Source: an uncultured Lentisphaeria bacterium (GTDB taxonomy: Bacteria; Verrucomicrobiota; Lentisphaeria; Victivallales; Victivallaceae). Taken from it: DNA of 38,501 nucleotides. Below, in pieces: positions 17,301 to 23,417 of the stretch; within the stretch, counting starts at the first letter, position 1; each line of letters begins with the position of its first letter. The translations under genes were made by a program, and so were the position numbers. Under the pieces are notes generated by a model. It ran no database searches and was not told where the DNA came from. It saw only the letters and a program-made list of their open reading frames with translations. The DNA is taken from NCBI GenBank assembly GCA_903863035.1, contig CAIPAT010000085.1, positions 1 to 38,501 of the forward strand, read 5' to 3'.

Positions 17301-17445
17301 GCTTCCTTATTATGGCTGGAAACACTTAAGCAAAGACATGGAACTGTATACTTTTAACTCAAGGCACGATGATATATTAAGAGAGCCATATGCAGCCTCA
17401 GTAGCGAAAGAAATTATCAATTGCATAACAAATGCCGGAGGATAA
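11395..17445 (+). CDS. NRPS part 2: A-C-terminus, T, C, formyltransferase, half C, A, T, TE (Cys nucleophile)
   Basis: Coding similarity resumes at 11395; the first usable start is a TTG at 11587 (1952 residues, numbering below from there) without a good ribosome binding site. Domains: end of the first A domain with N-A-K-V-D; carrier T1 with L-G-G-H-S, Ser84; condensation domain about 139-575 with H276-H-x-x-x-D-G; formyltransferase about 579-880 with Asn673/His675 (I-N-Y-H) and Asp711 (I-D-A-G-D), matching the Asn-His-Asp set of methionyl-tRNA formyltransferase; a region about 900-1090 resembling only the C-terminal half of a condensation domain, without HHxxxDG; second A domain about 1100-1600 (Y-T-S-G-S-T-G-I-P-K-G; P-N-G-K-I-N-R); carrier T2 with G-V-D-S, Ser1643; thioesterase with G-W-C-L-G-G, Cys1774 where Ser is usual, and His1927 (R-H-D-D-I-L). 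The A2 pocket reads approximately D-I-E-N-V-G-T-V-I-K; the acidic residue suggests a basic amino acid such as ornithine, weakly supported. No accessory genes adjacent. Confidence 0.92.
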   Translation, partial: DQVKIRGFRIELGEIEAVLSQHENVAKCVVIVREKENGIKYLAAYFILRKPQKQKQLTEELRNLLNKSLPKYMIPATYTVLQELPLTLNAKVDREALPEPEFTHEEITDSATDADDPLLKTLASIWCRILNLDFVTPDDNFFMLGGHSLLATALSMEIEKQLLVQLPISLVFSHPTLRQLVQAVKYVSSSSRTSVRFEKVKVAKNNLYPASITQTTMWFIEKSSHNNNAYNIPCEIYLDGDVKPDILEKTFNLIIKQNESLRTSFEFINDQLYFKVNQFQKTVIHFHDLSAMQENERQQRYCAEISRQRFQVFDLTRAPLFNCVLLKLKDNDFRFIFTIHHLIFDGWSNFLFFKQLADYYSQFSIGKEPAISALQWQYTDFCHWQTNYLKTSAPLAQLKYWQKKLDNHAVTPPLPIQKKLQGKGKSRRYYVKISQDVTGGLKKLATENNASLFMVLTALLQLQIHKYTGATDITTGTTIANRNLPETEEIMGLFINTLALRNEIKGNPSFEEFLVQVKNTLLEAYENQDIPYNTVYKNCGGTVNGKKPFFKISMVLQNLPWTKTDSYPIKVHYEELGSDSAKLSLIIVLEERDNMLHGWYEYDTAYFEEKDIEVFSRNYISLAETLTKNPYTPISEIVLQIENIYRRSNCYIIGGTALAKAACEILLDNEFYINGIFTDDDQTLRWADEHEIQCHHPQNKLISDIVSSVRPDYLFSIVNSCILDQHILSQPLKYAINYHDSPLPGYAGLFATTWAIINHEHKHAVTWHLMTTEIDAGDILKQQEVSISPDDTSGSLNMKCTREALDTFKSLVLNLNNGTITPIAQDLTKRTYNPQYLRPADACTIDFHKSIEEISALTRALDFGNYGNPMGTLKFVSGNIFYIIKRISFAIENLTVPPCKIIEVSNDSISIAALNGVVKLSEITDTAGNAVSISSTGLQSGTFLTEKFSREMLDKYYKECAASETFWEKSLQKLRIPEITILKTDELSPNCIQTVPIHFTIARKISPLSIFLMFLARISCEEEFDVPFNTPYSAGNDFPSIFARIVPMRVNIDLSKNAEANFESTEGGLKTVLNKKTFYQDIFIRYKNLNKIPQTAFVIKISHTGNCELELYQQKNEKFIECFQNFCENLKKTPENQLRSISILSDAEESRILYEWNNTERNFDLETPYIRQFEKQAVKYPEKIAVTGDKHSLTYRELDYRATRLASHLLQYGISSNRIIGVLTDKSIEMAIAILGIFKAGGTYMPLDIQRQTQERIEAMIYDSGTEIILSAVRDKAKIPKNIPKHIKIIDLTVRQIYAEDVLLPPPETNISMDDTAYIMYTSGSTGIPKGVMVSQRNLLNHNYSVIGDYALNASDNVLQFSTLGFDISIEEIFPTWLAGGGLVFMSDGMLESPEKLFTFIKQKNITFLNLPTSYWHEIADIVKKHEFPNCVNTIVIGGEKASPERFERWHKYVQGTRVINTYGPTETTVIATLGNNPETIGRPIANTHVYVLDKLKQPVPVGVEGELYISGTSVARGYLNKPVETAIAFTENPFIKNERMYKTGDKAIFTPNGELIFAGRIDEQFKIRGFRVEPDDIETVLSRHPDIRAAAVKLRDEDGSKSVIACFVPFTNNYDINNIREFAKAQLPEYMVPSCFIVIDSIPTTPNGKINRKALPEPKLENHTETTDQAEPQSPLEMQLILIFSKVLHRRNINANADFLALGVDSLSAIKLLIEIESHTGIKIPFEELYHNTSINSICNYIRNSSGHKYVWSPVVKLAETSSSKPPLFLIHTAPGDILSYINLVHYLDDRAVYGIQSLGLYSPDDAHKSIEEMAAYYISEILDIYPEGPYFICGWCLGGIIAYEIAQQLKRMGKQIAFLGLLETYCYLQPSIYKYMQLIVAAVKWGPLNCINYLTFKISHKFHRDRNFEQLDFISKRFSSAWGEQTINNMKDVYRHNMNAGRNYSVQYYDGKISLFMAKETLEGKIPLPYYGWKHLSKDMELYTFNSRHDDILREPYAASVAKEIINCITNAGG

Positions 17446-17607
17446 TATTTTGTCAGCCGAAGCGTTATAAAATATATCCATGAAACAGCTATTTTATAAT
17501 GCAATCTAAATACAATTTAGATTTTAATAGGCAAAAAACGTCTATTCGCATCAATAGGTTCTATCGTTTTCGGTGTATATAAAAGTTTAAATGTGCAAAT
17601 TTATACA

Positions 17608-17736
17608 AGAATTGAGTTCTGCACATAGAGTAAAAATTGTGGTTGATGACGAAACATAATAAATATTGAAAGAGCCCTGTGTAGCCTTAGCGGCGGGAAA
17701 AGTTATCAATTGCATAACAACAACTCCTGATAGATA
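17608..17736 (+). pseudogene. Decayed copy of the NRPS thioesterase 3' end
   Basis: Translating this stretch gives I-L-K-E-P-C-V-A-L-A-A-G-K-V-I-N-C-I-T, which parallels the authentic NRPS C-terminus I-L-R-E-P-Y-A-A-S-V-A-K-E-I-I-N-C-I-T. At DNA level 18 bases (TTATCAATTGCATAACAA) are identical at 17414-17431 and 17703-17720, 289 bp apart, and the surrounding ~58 bp agree at roughly three quarters of positions. Two in-frame stops precede the conserved part and a weaker match (I-E-F-C-T for M-E-L-Y-T) lies upstream at 17611. It is therefore the relic of a second thioesterase end, either from a tandem NRPS gene that was deleted or from a partial duplication. Confidence 0.72.
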
Positions 17737-17859
17737 GACCGCCACTGTTTTCTCTTTTAGTCTGTATGTGAGACACAAGTCATGCGAAAATGTCGTGTTT
17801 TTATCAAAAAATCTGCCCGATATGAGATTTCATGGTAATATTCTTCTTATATTTACGTT

Positions 17860-17873
17860 ATATTAATCGTAAA
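17860..17873 (+). promoter_or_regulatory. 14-nt motif shared upstream of two operon genes (copy 1)
   Basis: ATATTAATCGTAAA occurs here, 27 bases before the ATG at 17900, and again at 21442-21455, 36 bases before moxR. It could be a promoter (TATATT as -10) or regulator site that allows internal transcription of the operon. Confidence 0.35.
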
Positions 17874-17899
17874 TTAAATCTCAGGGTAACGACTAAGAT

Positions 17900-19903
17900 A
17901 TGAAATATATGATTTTTATTTTTTGCTTAACAGCGGCACTGACACAAATTTTCGCCACGGCAATTCCTGACTCTTACCGGGAAATAACCATCGCCGGCAA
18001 GCGAGTACCCGGAGACAATTCCAAGAATTCAGCAAAACTGACGTTCTTCATGCCGGATGAAGTAAAAAGCGCCAGACTGATTGATTCCGGCGGTCAGGAA
18101 CGCAGCATTACGGTACTGATGCGTCTGGGGAGTCAGGTTTTAGTATTTTTTGATGGCTCTCCAGGGGAAGAACTGAGTATTGAGTTTTATCGCGAAGCGG
18201 AAAACCGGAAATCGGCAGAACAAATTTCCGGACTGCTGCATCTTGTCAAAAGGTTCAACACCGATACCGTAGTGAATAATATCGAAGATTTCAGAAAGCT
18301 GTGGGATGTAAGTGGAACACCAGTCGGAGGCTTTACTAAAAAAGTTTTTTCCGGGGGGAATCCATACTCGCAGAATTTGAATTCCATACATATATACAAA
18401 GGTTTCATCGACATCTCCAATGACGATAATTACACTTTTTATACAGCATCAACCGATGCCTCATTTCTGCTGATAGATAATAAAGTAGTTGCCGCCTGGC
18501 CGGGTAAACACTGGGTCGGTGAAGGTCTTTTTGGAATGTATAATGGAGCGGTAAAACTGACTAAAGGCATTCACCGTTTCGAATATCTGCATGCCAATAG
18601 TCAATGGTCGTGTTTTGCTATCGCGGCTTACAGCCGGCCGAATGACAAAAATATGACAATCATCCCGGATAAAATGTTTACTCCGGTGCTGGACGCAGCT
18701 CAGGGACCACTCCTCGATATGCAGGGACATCCGCTGCCGGACTTCTCATGGCAGAATGAAGCTATGCTCGATTTGGAGAAGTTTCAGATGTACCGCATCG
18801 TCTGTAAACCGGCCAATATATCCGGACAGGCGAAATGGAATTGGGGCGACAAAACAGTGCAAAATAATCGCAGTTTTCATTATTATTTCATACAAGGAAA
18901 ATATCCGGCGGTACTGGAATCCGACAATGGACGCGCCGTCCAGCAAATTGAGGTAGCCTACCGTTTTGATCAGCAACTCATTCCAGATGACGAAGCAGTG
19001 AAAATGGTTTCAGAAGCTATAGATCAGGAAAAAACCATCGGTATCCAGCGCGAAGGTTATGCCTTTATCACAAATGCCATCATCCAGCTTAAAATGAAAA
19101 AGCAGGCCGTTGAATTTTACTCAAAAGTACTGGAAAAAAATAATTTCATTCCGCCAGATGTCGTTTTAAATTATTTCCAAGGACTTATATTGGAGGATCT
19201 GCTGAAAATAGAAAAATATGAAGAGGTTGAAAAAGAATTCAAAAGATTTCTCACTCAGGTTAAAAACCCGAAATGTCTGGCTATGAGTAAACTGGAATAT
19301 GCCAGGATGCTTTTCTACAGCATGGGCCGAAATGCCGATGCAGAAAAGCAGTTAAACGAAATCGAGCGCAAATATATTCCGTTCGAATCAAAGCAGTTGT
19401 TTGACATTCTTCATGCCGATCTCGCATTATTCAATAAAGGCTTCGAAGAAGCCTCACAGCTTTATGATCGGCTCAATTCCATGAGTAATAAAATGGATCG
19501 CCAGCAGAAAATCATGGTCAGCGGCATGATTATAAGCATTCGAAACTGTATGATTACGAAAAAATATGACGAAGCCATGATTTATATCGAACAGATCGAG
19601 AACTCTCAACCGGAATCCCGCCTGAATCCGGAACTGATTTTGATGAAAGCCAAAGTGCTGAAAAATATGGGAATGCCGCGCCGTGCCGCCGTATGTTACG
19701 AAACTGTACTCAAGCTTAATCCTGCAATATTAACTGCCGCAGCAGCAAATTTGGAACTGGCTGAATTTTACTGCAAATCATTGCAATACCGTAAAGCACG
19801 GGAATATCTGAATAACATTCTGACTGAAGCCCCGCGCTCACATGAAGCCGTTTCAGCAGATAGAATAATCAAGAGTATCGCCCGCAAAGAGGATGAAAAA
19901 TGA
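17900..19903 (+). CDS. Exported PA14-like / TPR protein
   Basis: 667 residues. Signal peptide 1-21 (cleavage near F-A-T-A). A first beta-rich domain (about 25-100) is followed by a PA14-like/beta-sandwich region at about 140-250: G-F-I-D-I-S-N-D-D-N-Y-T-F-Y-T then S-T-D-A-S-F-L-L-I-D-N-K-V-V, and G-I-H-R-F-E-Y-L-H. This pattern of a ligand-facing 'D-D' pair and L-x-I-D-x-x-x-V matches PA14 domains, which bind carbohydrate or protein. The last 280 residues are helical repeats of TPR type (A-V-E-F-Y-S-K-V-L-E-K-N, A-A-V-C-Y-E-T-V-L-K-L-N-P). Predicted periplasmic or surface scaffold. Its stop overlaps the start of the DUF4159 gene (ATGA), so the two are translationally coupled; it begins the MoxR operon. 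PA14 assignment is from pattern only. Confidence 0.78.
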   Translation: MKYMIFIFCLTAALTQIFATAIPDSYREITIAGKRVPGDNSKNSAKLTFFMPDEVKSARLIDSGGQERSITVLMRLGSQVLVFFDGSPGEELSIEFYREAENRKSAEQISGLLHLVKRFNTDTVVNNIEDFRKLWDVSGTPVGGFTKKVFSGGNPYSQNLNSIHIYKGFIDISNDDNYTFYTASTDASFLLIDNKVVAAWPGKHWVGEGLFGMYNGAVKLTKGIHRFEYLHANSQWSCFAIAAYSRPNDKNMTIIPDKMFTPVLDAAQGPLLDMQGHPLPDFSWQNEAMLDLEKFQMYRIVCKPANISGQAKWNWGDKTVQNNRSFHYYFIQGKYPAVLESDNGRAVQQIEVAYRFDQQLIPDDEAVKMVSEAIDQEKTIGIQREGYAFITNAIIQLKMKKQAVEFYSKVLEKNNFIPPDVVLNYFQGLILEDLLKIEKYEEVEKEFKRFLTQVKNPKCLAMSKLEYARMLFYSMGRNADAEKQLNEIERKYIPFESKQLFDILHADLALFNKGFEEASQLYDRLNSMSNKMDRQQKIMVSGMIISIRNCMITKKYDEAMIYIEQIENSQPESRLNPELILMKAKVLKNMGMPRRAAVCYETVLKLNPAILTAAAANLELAEFYCKSLQYRKAREYLNNILTEAPRSHEAVSADRIIKSIARKEDEK

Positions 19904-21426
19904 AAAATAATCTGTTAATGTCAATGCTCTTTTCCGGATTGCTGCTTGCCGGAACTGCTTTGCCGCTTTCCGCAGGAGAAGATGATTTTCTGAAACCGGT
20001 CGGCAAACCGCCTGCTGCCAAAGCCCAGCGACGCCAGGGCGGAGAAGCAATGCCGCCGCTTCCGCTGCCGGCAACTCCGCTGCGCCGTTCCGAAAAAAAA
20101 CGTCCGCCCAGTCCTACCGCGCTAATCGGCAAAGTCGTATGGGGCGGCTATATTGATTATACCTGGGAAAACGGCCTCACCAGCCGTGTGTTCGACTGGA
20201 ATATGGTGTCCGCCGATTGTCAGCAACTGCTTCGCATAGTCAAGAATTACATGAAACTGGAATATAAAGTACAGACTATTGACATTGCGACTTTCAGCGG
20301 TTCTCCGTCAGAAATTCCTATATTGTATTTTTCCGGCGGCAGATCGTTGAAATTCACACCGGAAGAACGTGGAAAACTCCGGCAATACCTGCTTGACGGC
20401 GGCATGATCTGGTTTGACTCGATTGTCGGGTCACCATATTTTTATCGTTCTGCGCTGGAGGAAATTCACAAAATCCTGCCCGACGCTCCAATCAAACGGC
20501 TGGAACCTGACCACCCGGTATTCCGTATGGTCATTCCGGTAAGCAGCGCAAAAACTAATACAGGACAAACTATCGAACCAGCAATGGACGGCATCTATAT
20601 CGGGTCGAGACTGGCAGCAGTAATTTCCCCTTACGGCATGGGCTGCGGCTGGGACAACGCCGAACCATCACTAATCTCCGATGCGAAGATTTATCAGAAC
20701 CGCACCGCAACAGAGATTGGAGTCAATCTGACGGCATATTCTATCGGCTGGTTTGAAAATGGCATGGCTTACGCATCCGGCGAAACCTATAGTGAGAAAG
20801 ACAAAGTTGCCAGCCCTGACAAAATCGTTTTTGCCCAGGTCAAGACCAGCGGCATCTGGAATTCTGATCCGGGAGCCGAAAGTAAATTCATGCGCTATCT
20901 GGCGAAAAATGTCAATATTGACGCAGGTACCCAGCCTGTATATATCAATCCAGCCTCAATGCCGCTGGAAGATTATCCCTTCCTCTATCTGAGCGGCATC
21001 GGTGCTTTCAAGCTGACCACGCAGGAAATCGAGCGGTTGCGCACATATATGGACAAGGGCGGATTCCTGCTGTTAAACAACTCGCTTGGTCTTAACGAAT
21101 TCGATAACAGTGTCAGGCAGATTTGCGCAATCCTTTATCCGGACCGGCAACTTGAACGCATCCCGGACAGCGATCCGGCATTTTCCAAAGGTCCATTCAA
21201 ATTTGTACAGAGCGGCTTTTCTGATGCCGCCATAGTAAAATATCCGGGTTGCAGTAAACCGCTGTTATACGGAATCAGGGACGGGGAACGCTATAAGCTT
21301 ATCTACAGTCCGGTGGACATCGCCGGCGGATGGATGGGTACACCTCGTCCCGGCAGTGTCTGTTATTCCACAGAAACAGCCCTCCGTCTTGGAGCAGATC
21401 TGATAACGTATTTCATGACACATTAA
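19900..21426 (+). CDS. Exported DUF4159 protein with two DUF4159-like repeats
   Basis: 508 residues. Signal peptide 1-26, then a Pro-rich linker. The first DUF4159 domain runs about 75-310: F-D-W-N..., I-P-I-L-Y-F-S-G-G then L-R-Q-Y-L-L-D-G-G-M-I-W-F-D, and A-T-E-I-G-V-N-L-T-A-Y-S. A second, shorter copy spans about 330-508: Y-P-F-L-Y-L-S-G-I, L-R-T-Y-M-D-K-G-G-F-L-L-L-N-N and the terminal A-L-R-L-G-A-D-L-I-T-Y-F. DUF4159 is related in fold to the class-I glutamine amidotransferase-like domains that accompany MoxR/VWA clusters in PVC bacteria and others; no reaction is established. The tandem arrangement suggests an internal duplication with divergence. Overlaps the previous gene by 4 bp; moxR starts 64 bp downstream. 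Confidence 0.85.
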   Translation: MKNNLLMSMLFSGLLLAGTALPLSAGEDDFLKPVGKPPAAKAQRRQGGEAMPPLPLPATPLRRSEKKRPPSPTALIGKVVWGGYIDYTWENGLTSRVFDWNMVSADCQQLLRIVKNYMKLEYKVQTIDIATFSGSPSEIPILYFSGGRSLKFTPEERGKLRQYLLDGGMIWFDSIVGSPYFYRSALEEIHKILPDAPIKRLEPDHPVFRMVIPVSSAKTNTGQTIEPAMDGIYIGSRLAAVISPYGMGCGWDNAEPSLISDAKIYQNRTATEIGVNLTAYSIGWFENGMAYASGETYSEKDKVASPDKIVFAQVKTSGIWNSDPGAESKFMRYLAKNVNIDAGTQPVYINPASMPLEDYPFLYLSGIGAFKLTTQEIERLRTYMDKGGFLLLNNSLGLNEFDNSVRQICAILYPDRQLERIPDSDPAFSKGPFKFVQSGFSDAAIVKYPGCSKPLLYGIRDGERYKLIYSPVDIAGGWMGTPRPGSVCYSTETALRLGADLITYFMTH

Positions 21427-21441
21427 CAAGACGCATATTAA

Positions 21442-21455
21442 ATATTAATCGTAAA
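21442..21455 (+). promoter_or_regulatory. 14-nt motif shared upstream of two operon genes (copy 2)
   Basis: Same ATATTAATCGTAAA as at 17860-17873, in the 64-bp gap before moxR, which is the largest gap in the operon. A possible internal promoter. Confidence 0.35.
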
Positions 21456-21490
21456 AATAAATATCTAAAATTGAAATACGAGGTAAAAAA

Positions 21491-22498
21491 ATGGCCTATG
21501 ACGAAAACAGTCTGCTGAAGGACATTGAACAACTGAAGCTTGGGTTCCATGCTGTAAAGACCGAGATCGCCAAAATAATCGTTGGACAGGATGAAGCGGT
21601 TGCTAAAGTGCTGATTGCCATTCTTTCCGGCGGACACTGTCTGCTGCTGGGGGTACCCGGCCTGGCAAAGACGCTGCTGGTATCAAGCCTCGGTCATGTG
21701 CTGGAACTGAATTTCAAACGGGTGCAGTTCACGCCGGACCTGATGCCTTCAGATATCACCGGCACTGAAATTCTTGATGAAGAGCCGGGCAGCGGACGCA
21801 GACAGCTTCGTTTTGTAAAAGGACCGGTATTCACCAATCTGCTGCTGGCTGACGAAATCAACCGCACACCGCCGAAAACCCAGGCCGCGCTGCTGGAAGC
21901 CATGCAGGAAAAACATGTAACCAACAGCGGGATTAAATACACACTGCCGGAACCATTTTTCGTGCTGGCTACTCAAAACCCGATTGAACAGGAAGGCACC
22001 TATCCCCTGCCCGAAGCCCAATTAGACCGTTTCATGTTCCTGATCCGGCTGAATTATCCTGACCGTAAACAGGAAATCCAGATATTGAAACAAACTACCG
22101 GCAACCGCGAAGTAAAATTGGGAAAAATCATCAGCGGACCAATGTTGCTCTATTTCCAGAAAGTAGTCCGTGCAATTCCGGTCAGCGACCATGTAATTTC
22201 ATACTGTGCAGACCTGGCCAGACTCTCACGCCCGGACAACCCGGAAGCTCCGGAATTCATCCGTCAGAACCTGAGCTTCGGCGCCGGCCCGCGCGCCGGA
22301 CAATATCTGATGCTGGCAGCCAAAGCCCGCGCCGCGCTCAACGGGCGTTTCAACGTCTGCTGCGACGATGTCAGGTGTTGCGCCCACGAAGTGCTGCGAC
22401 ACCGCCTGGCCTGCAATTTTCATGCTGCCGGGGAAAACCTCACTCCGGACGCAATTATCAGCATGCTGTTGAAACATGTACCGGAGCCAAAGAACTAA
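21491..22498 (+). CDS. MoxR-family AAA+ ATPase
   Basis: 335 residues, GAGGT ribosome binding site 7 bases before ATG. All MoxR signatures are present: Walker A G-V-P-G-L-A-K-T (54-61), L-M-P-S-D-I-T-G-T-E, Walker B L-L-L-A-D-E-I-N-R (117-125) followed by P-P-K-T-Q-A-A-L-L-E-A-M-Q-E, sensor A-T-Q-N-P-I-E-Q-E-G-T-Y-P-L-P-E-A-Q-L-D-R-F. MoxR ATPases act as chaperones that, with VWA-domain partners, insert metal cofactors or remodel protein complexes. The DUF58 and two VWA proteins next to it are the expected partners. Cytoplasmic. Confidence 0.96.
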   Translation: MAYDENSLLKDIEQLKLGFHAVKTEIAKIIVGQDEAVAKVLIAILSGGHCLLLGVPGLAKTLLVSSLGHVLELNFKRVQFTPDLMPSDITGTEILDEEPGSGRRQLRFVKGPVFTNLLLADEINRTPPKTQAALLEAMQEKHVTNSGIKYTLPEPFFVLATQNPIEQEGTYPLPEAQLDRFMFLIRLNYPDRKQEIQILKQTTGNREVKLGKIISGPMLLYFQKVVRAIPVSDHVISYCADLARLSRPDNPEAPEFIRQNLSFGAGPRAGQYLMLAAKARAALNGRFNVCCDDVRCCAHEVLRHRLACNFHAAGENLTPDAIISMLLKHVPEPKN

Positions 22499-22514
22499 AC
22501 GGAGATAACGCCTG

Positions 22515-23417
22515 ATGGCACACAGCCAATACAAATATCTGCCACATGAAACACTCGATTCATTGAAGCACATCGAGCTGGTGGCAAAATCCATGGTGGA
22601 AGGTGCAATGCTCGGCCTGCACCGTTCTCCATATCATGGTTTTTCCTCCGAATTCGCCGAATACCGCAAGTATTCGCCAGGTGACAGTATCAAATATATT
22701 GACTGGAAAACATATGCCCGGTCCGACCGCTATTATATTAAGTGTTTTGAAGAAGAAACCAATTTGCGTTCATACATTGTGCTGGATAAATCCGGTTCGA
22801 TGGGAATGGCTTCCGGCAGGCCGGTGCCTGCAAAATTCAACTATGCATGCTATATGGCGGCGGCGTTCATGTACCTGATGCATCAGCAACGTGATGCTTT
22901 CGGACTGTTCACTTACAACGACAAAATTCTGGATGCCGTAGAATGTACATTTTCCCGAGCACATCTGATCACGTTGTTGAAACTGCTGGAGCACCTGTCG
23001 CCGGAAGGCAAATCCAATGCAGGCGGCTGTCTCAAGCGTATCGCCGAACAAGTGCCGCAACGCTCCATGGTCATCATCTTTTCCGATTTTTTCGACAATG
23101 ATCCGGAATTTATGAAATCACTGCATCATCTTACTTTCAAAAAATGTGAAGTCATACTATTCCAGGTACTCAATGACGAAGAACTGAAATTCCCATATAA
23201 AGGTCTAGTCCAGTTCGAAGATTTAGAAACGGGCGAGACTATAGATATGGAAAGTGAAGCCTGCAAGGACTTCTTTCTATCCTCTCTTGCCCAATATAAT
23301 ATCAAATTAAAGAATTTCTGTGACAGCCAGCGGATATCGTTCGAAACTTTAACTGTCTCGACACCGTTCGAACGGGCGCTGGCTGCATACTTTTCCAAAC
23401 GGGAGACAATGTTCTGA
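22515..23417 (+). CDS. DUF58 domain protein (MoxR partner)
   Basis: 300 residues. DUF58 core: G-x-x-x-G-L-H-R-S-P-Y-H-G-F-S-S-E-F-A-E-Y-R-K-Y-S-P-G-D-S-I (about 34-60), I-D-W-K-x-Y-A-R-S-D-R-Y-Y-I-K-C-F-E-E-E-T, then a VWA-like fold with a metal-ion-dependent adhesion site D91-K-S93-G-S95. No membrane segment, so it is likely cytoplasmic, next to the ATPase. In MoxR systems DUF58 proteins are obligate neighbours and presumably adaptors. Its stop shares its last base with the start of the next gene. Confidence 0.94.
   Translation: MAHSQYKYLPHETLDSLKHIELVAKSMVEGAMLGLHRSPYHGFSSEFAEYRKYSPGDSIKYIDWKTYARSDRYYIKCFEEETNLRSYIVLDKSGSMGMASGRPVPAKFNYACYMAAAFMYLMHQQRDAFGLFTYNDKILDAVECTFSRAHLITLLKLLEHLSPEGKSNAGGCLKRIAEQVPQRSMVIIFSDFFDNDPEFMKSLHHLTFKKCEVILFQVLNDEELKFPYKGLVQFEDLETGETIDMESEACKDFFLSSLAQYNIKLKNFCDSQRISFETLTVSTPFERALAAYFSKRETMF

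Larger units (their letters stand above)
17446..17899 (+). other. Gap between NRPS and MoxR operon
   Basis: 454 bp without an intact gene. It holds the thioesterase remnant listed separately (about 17608-17736), an AT-rich stretch and, near its right end, the inverted repeat TTTACG...CGTAAA (17852-17873) close to the start of the next operon. No terminator with a clear T-run was found after the NRPS. Confidence 0.5.
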
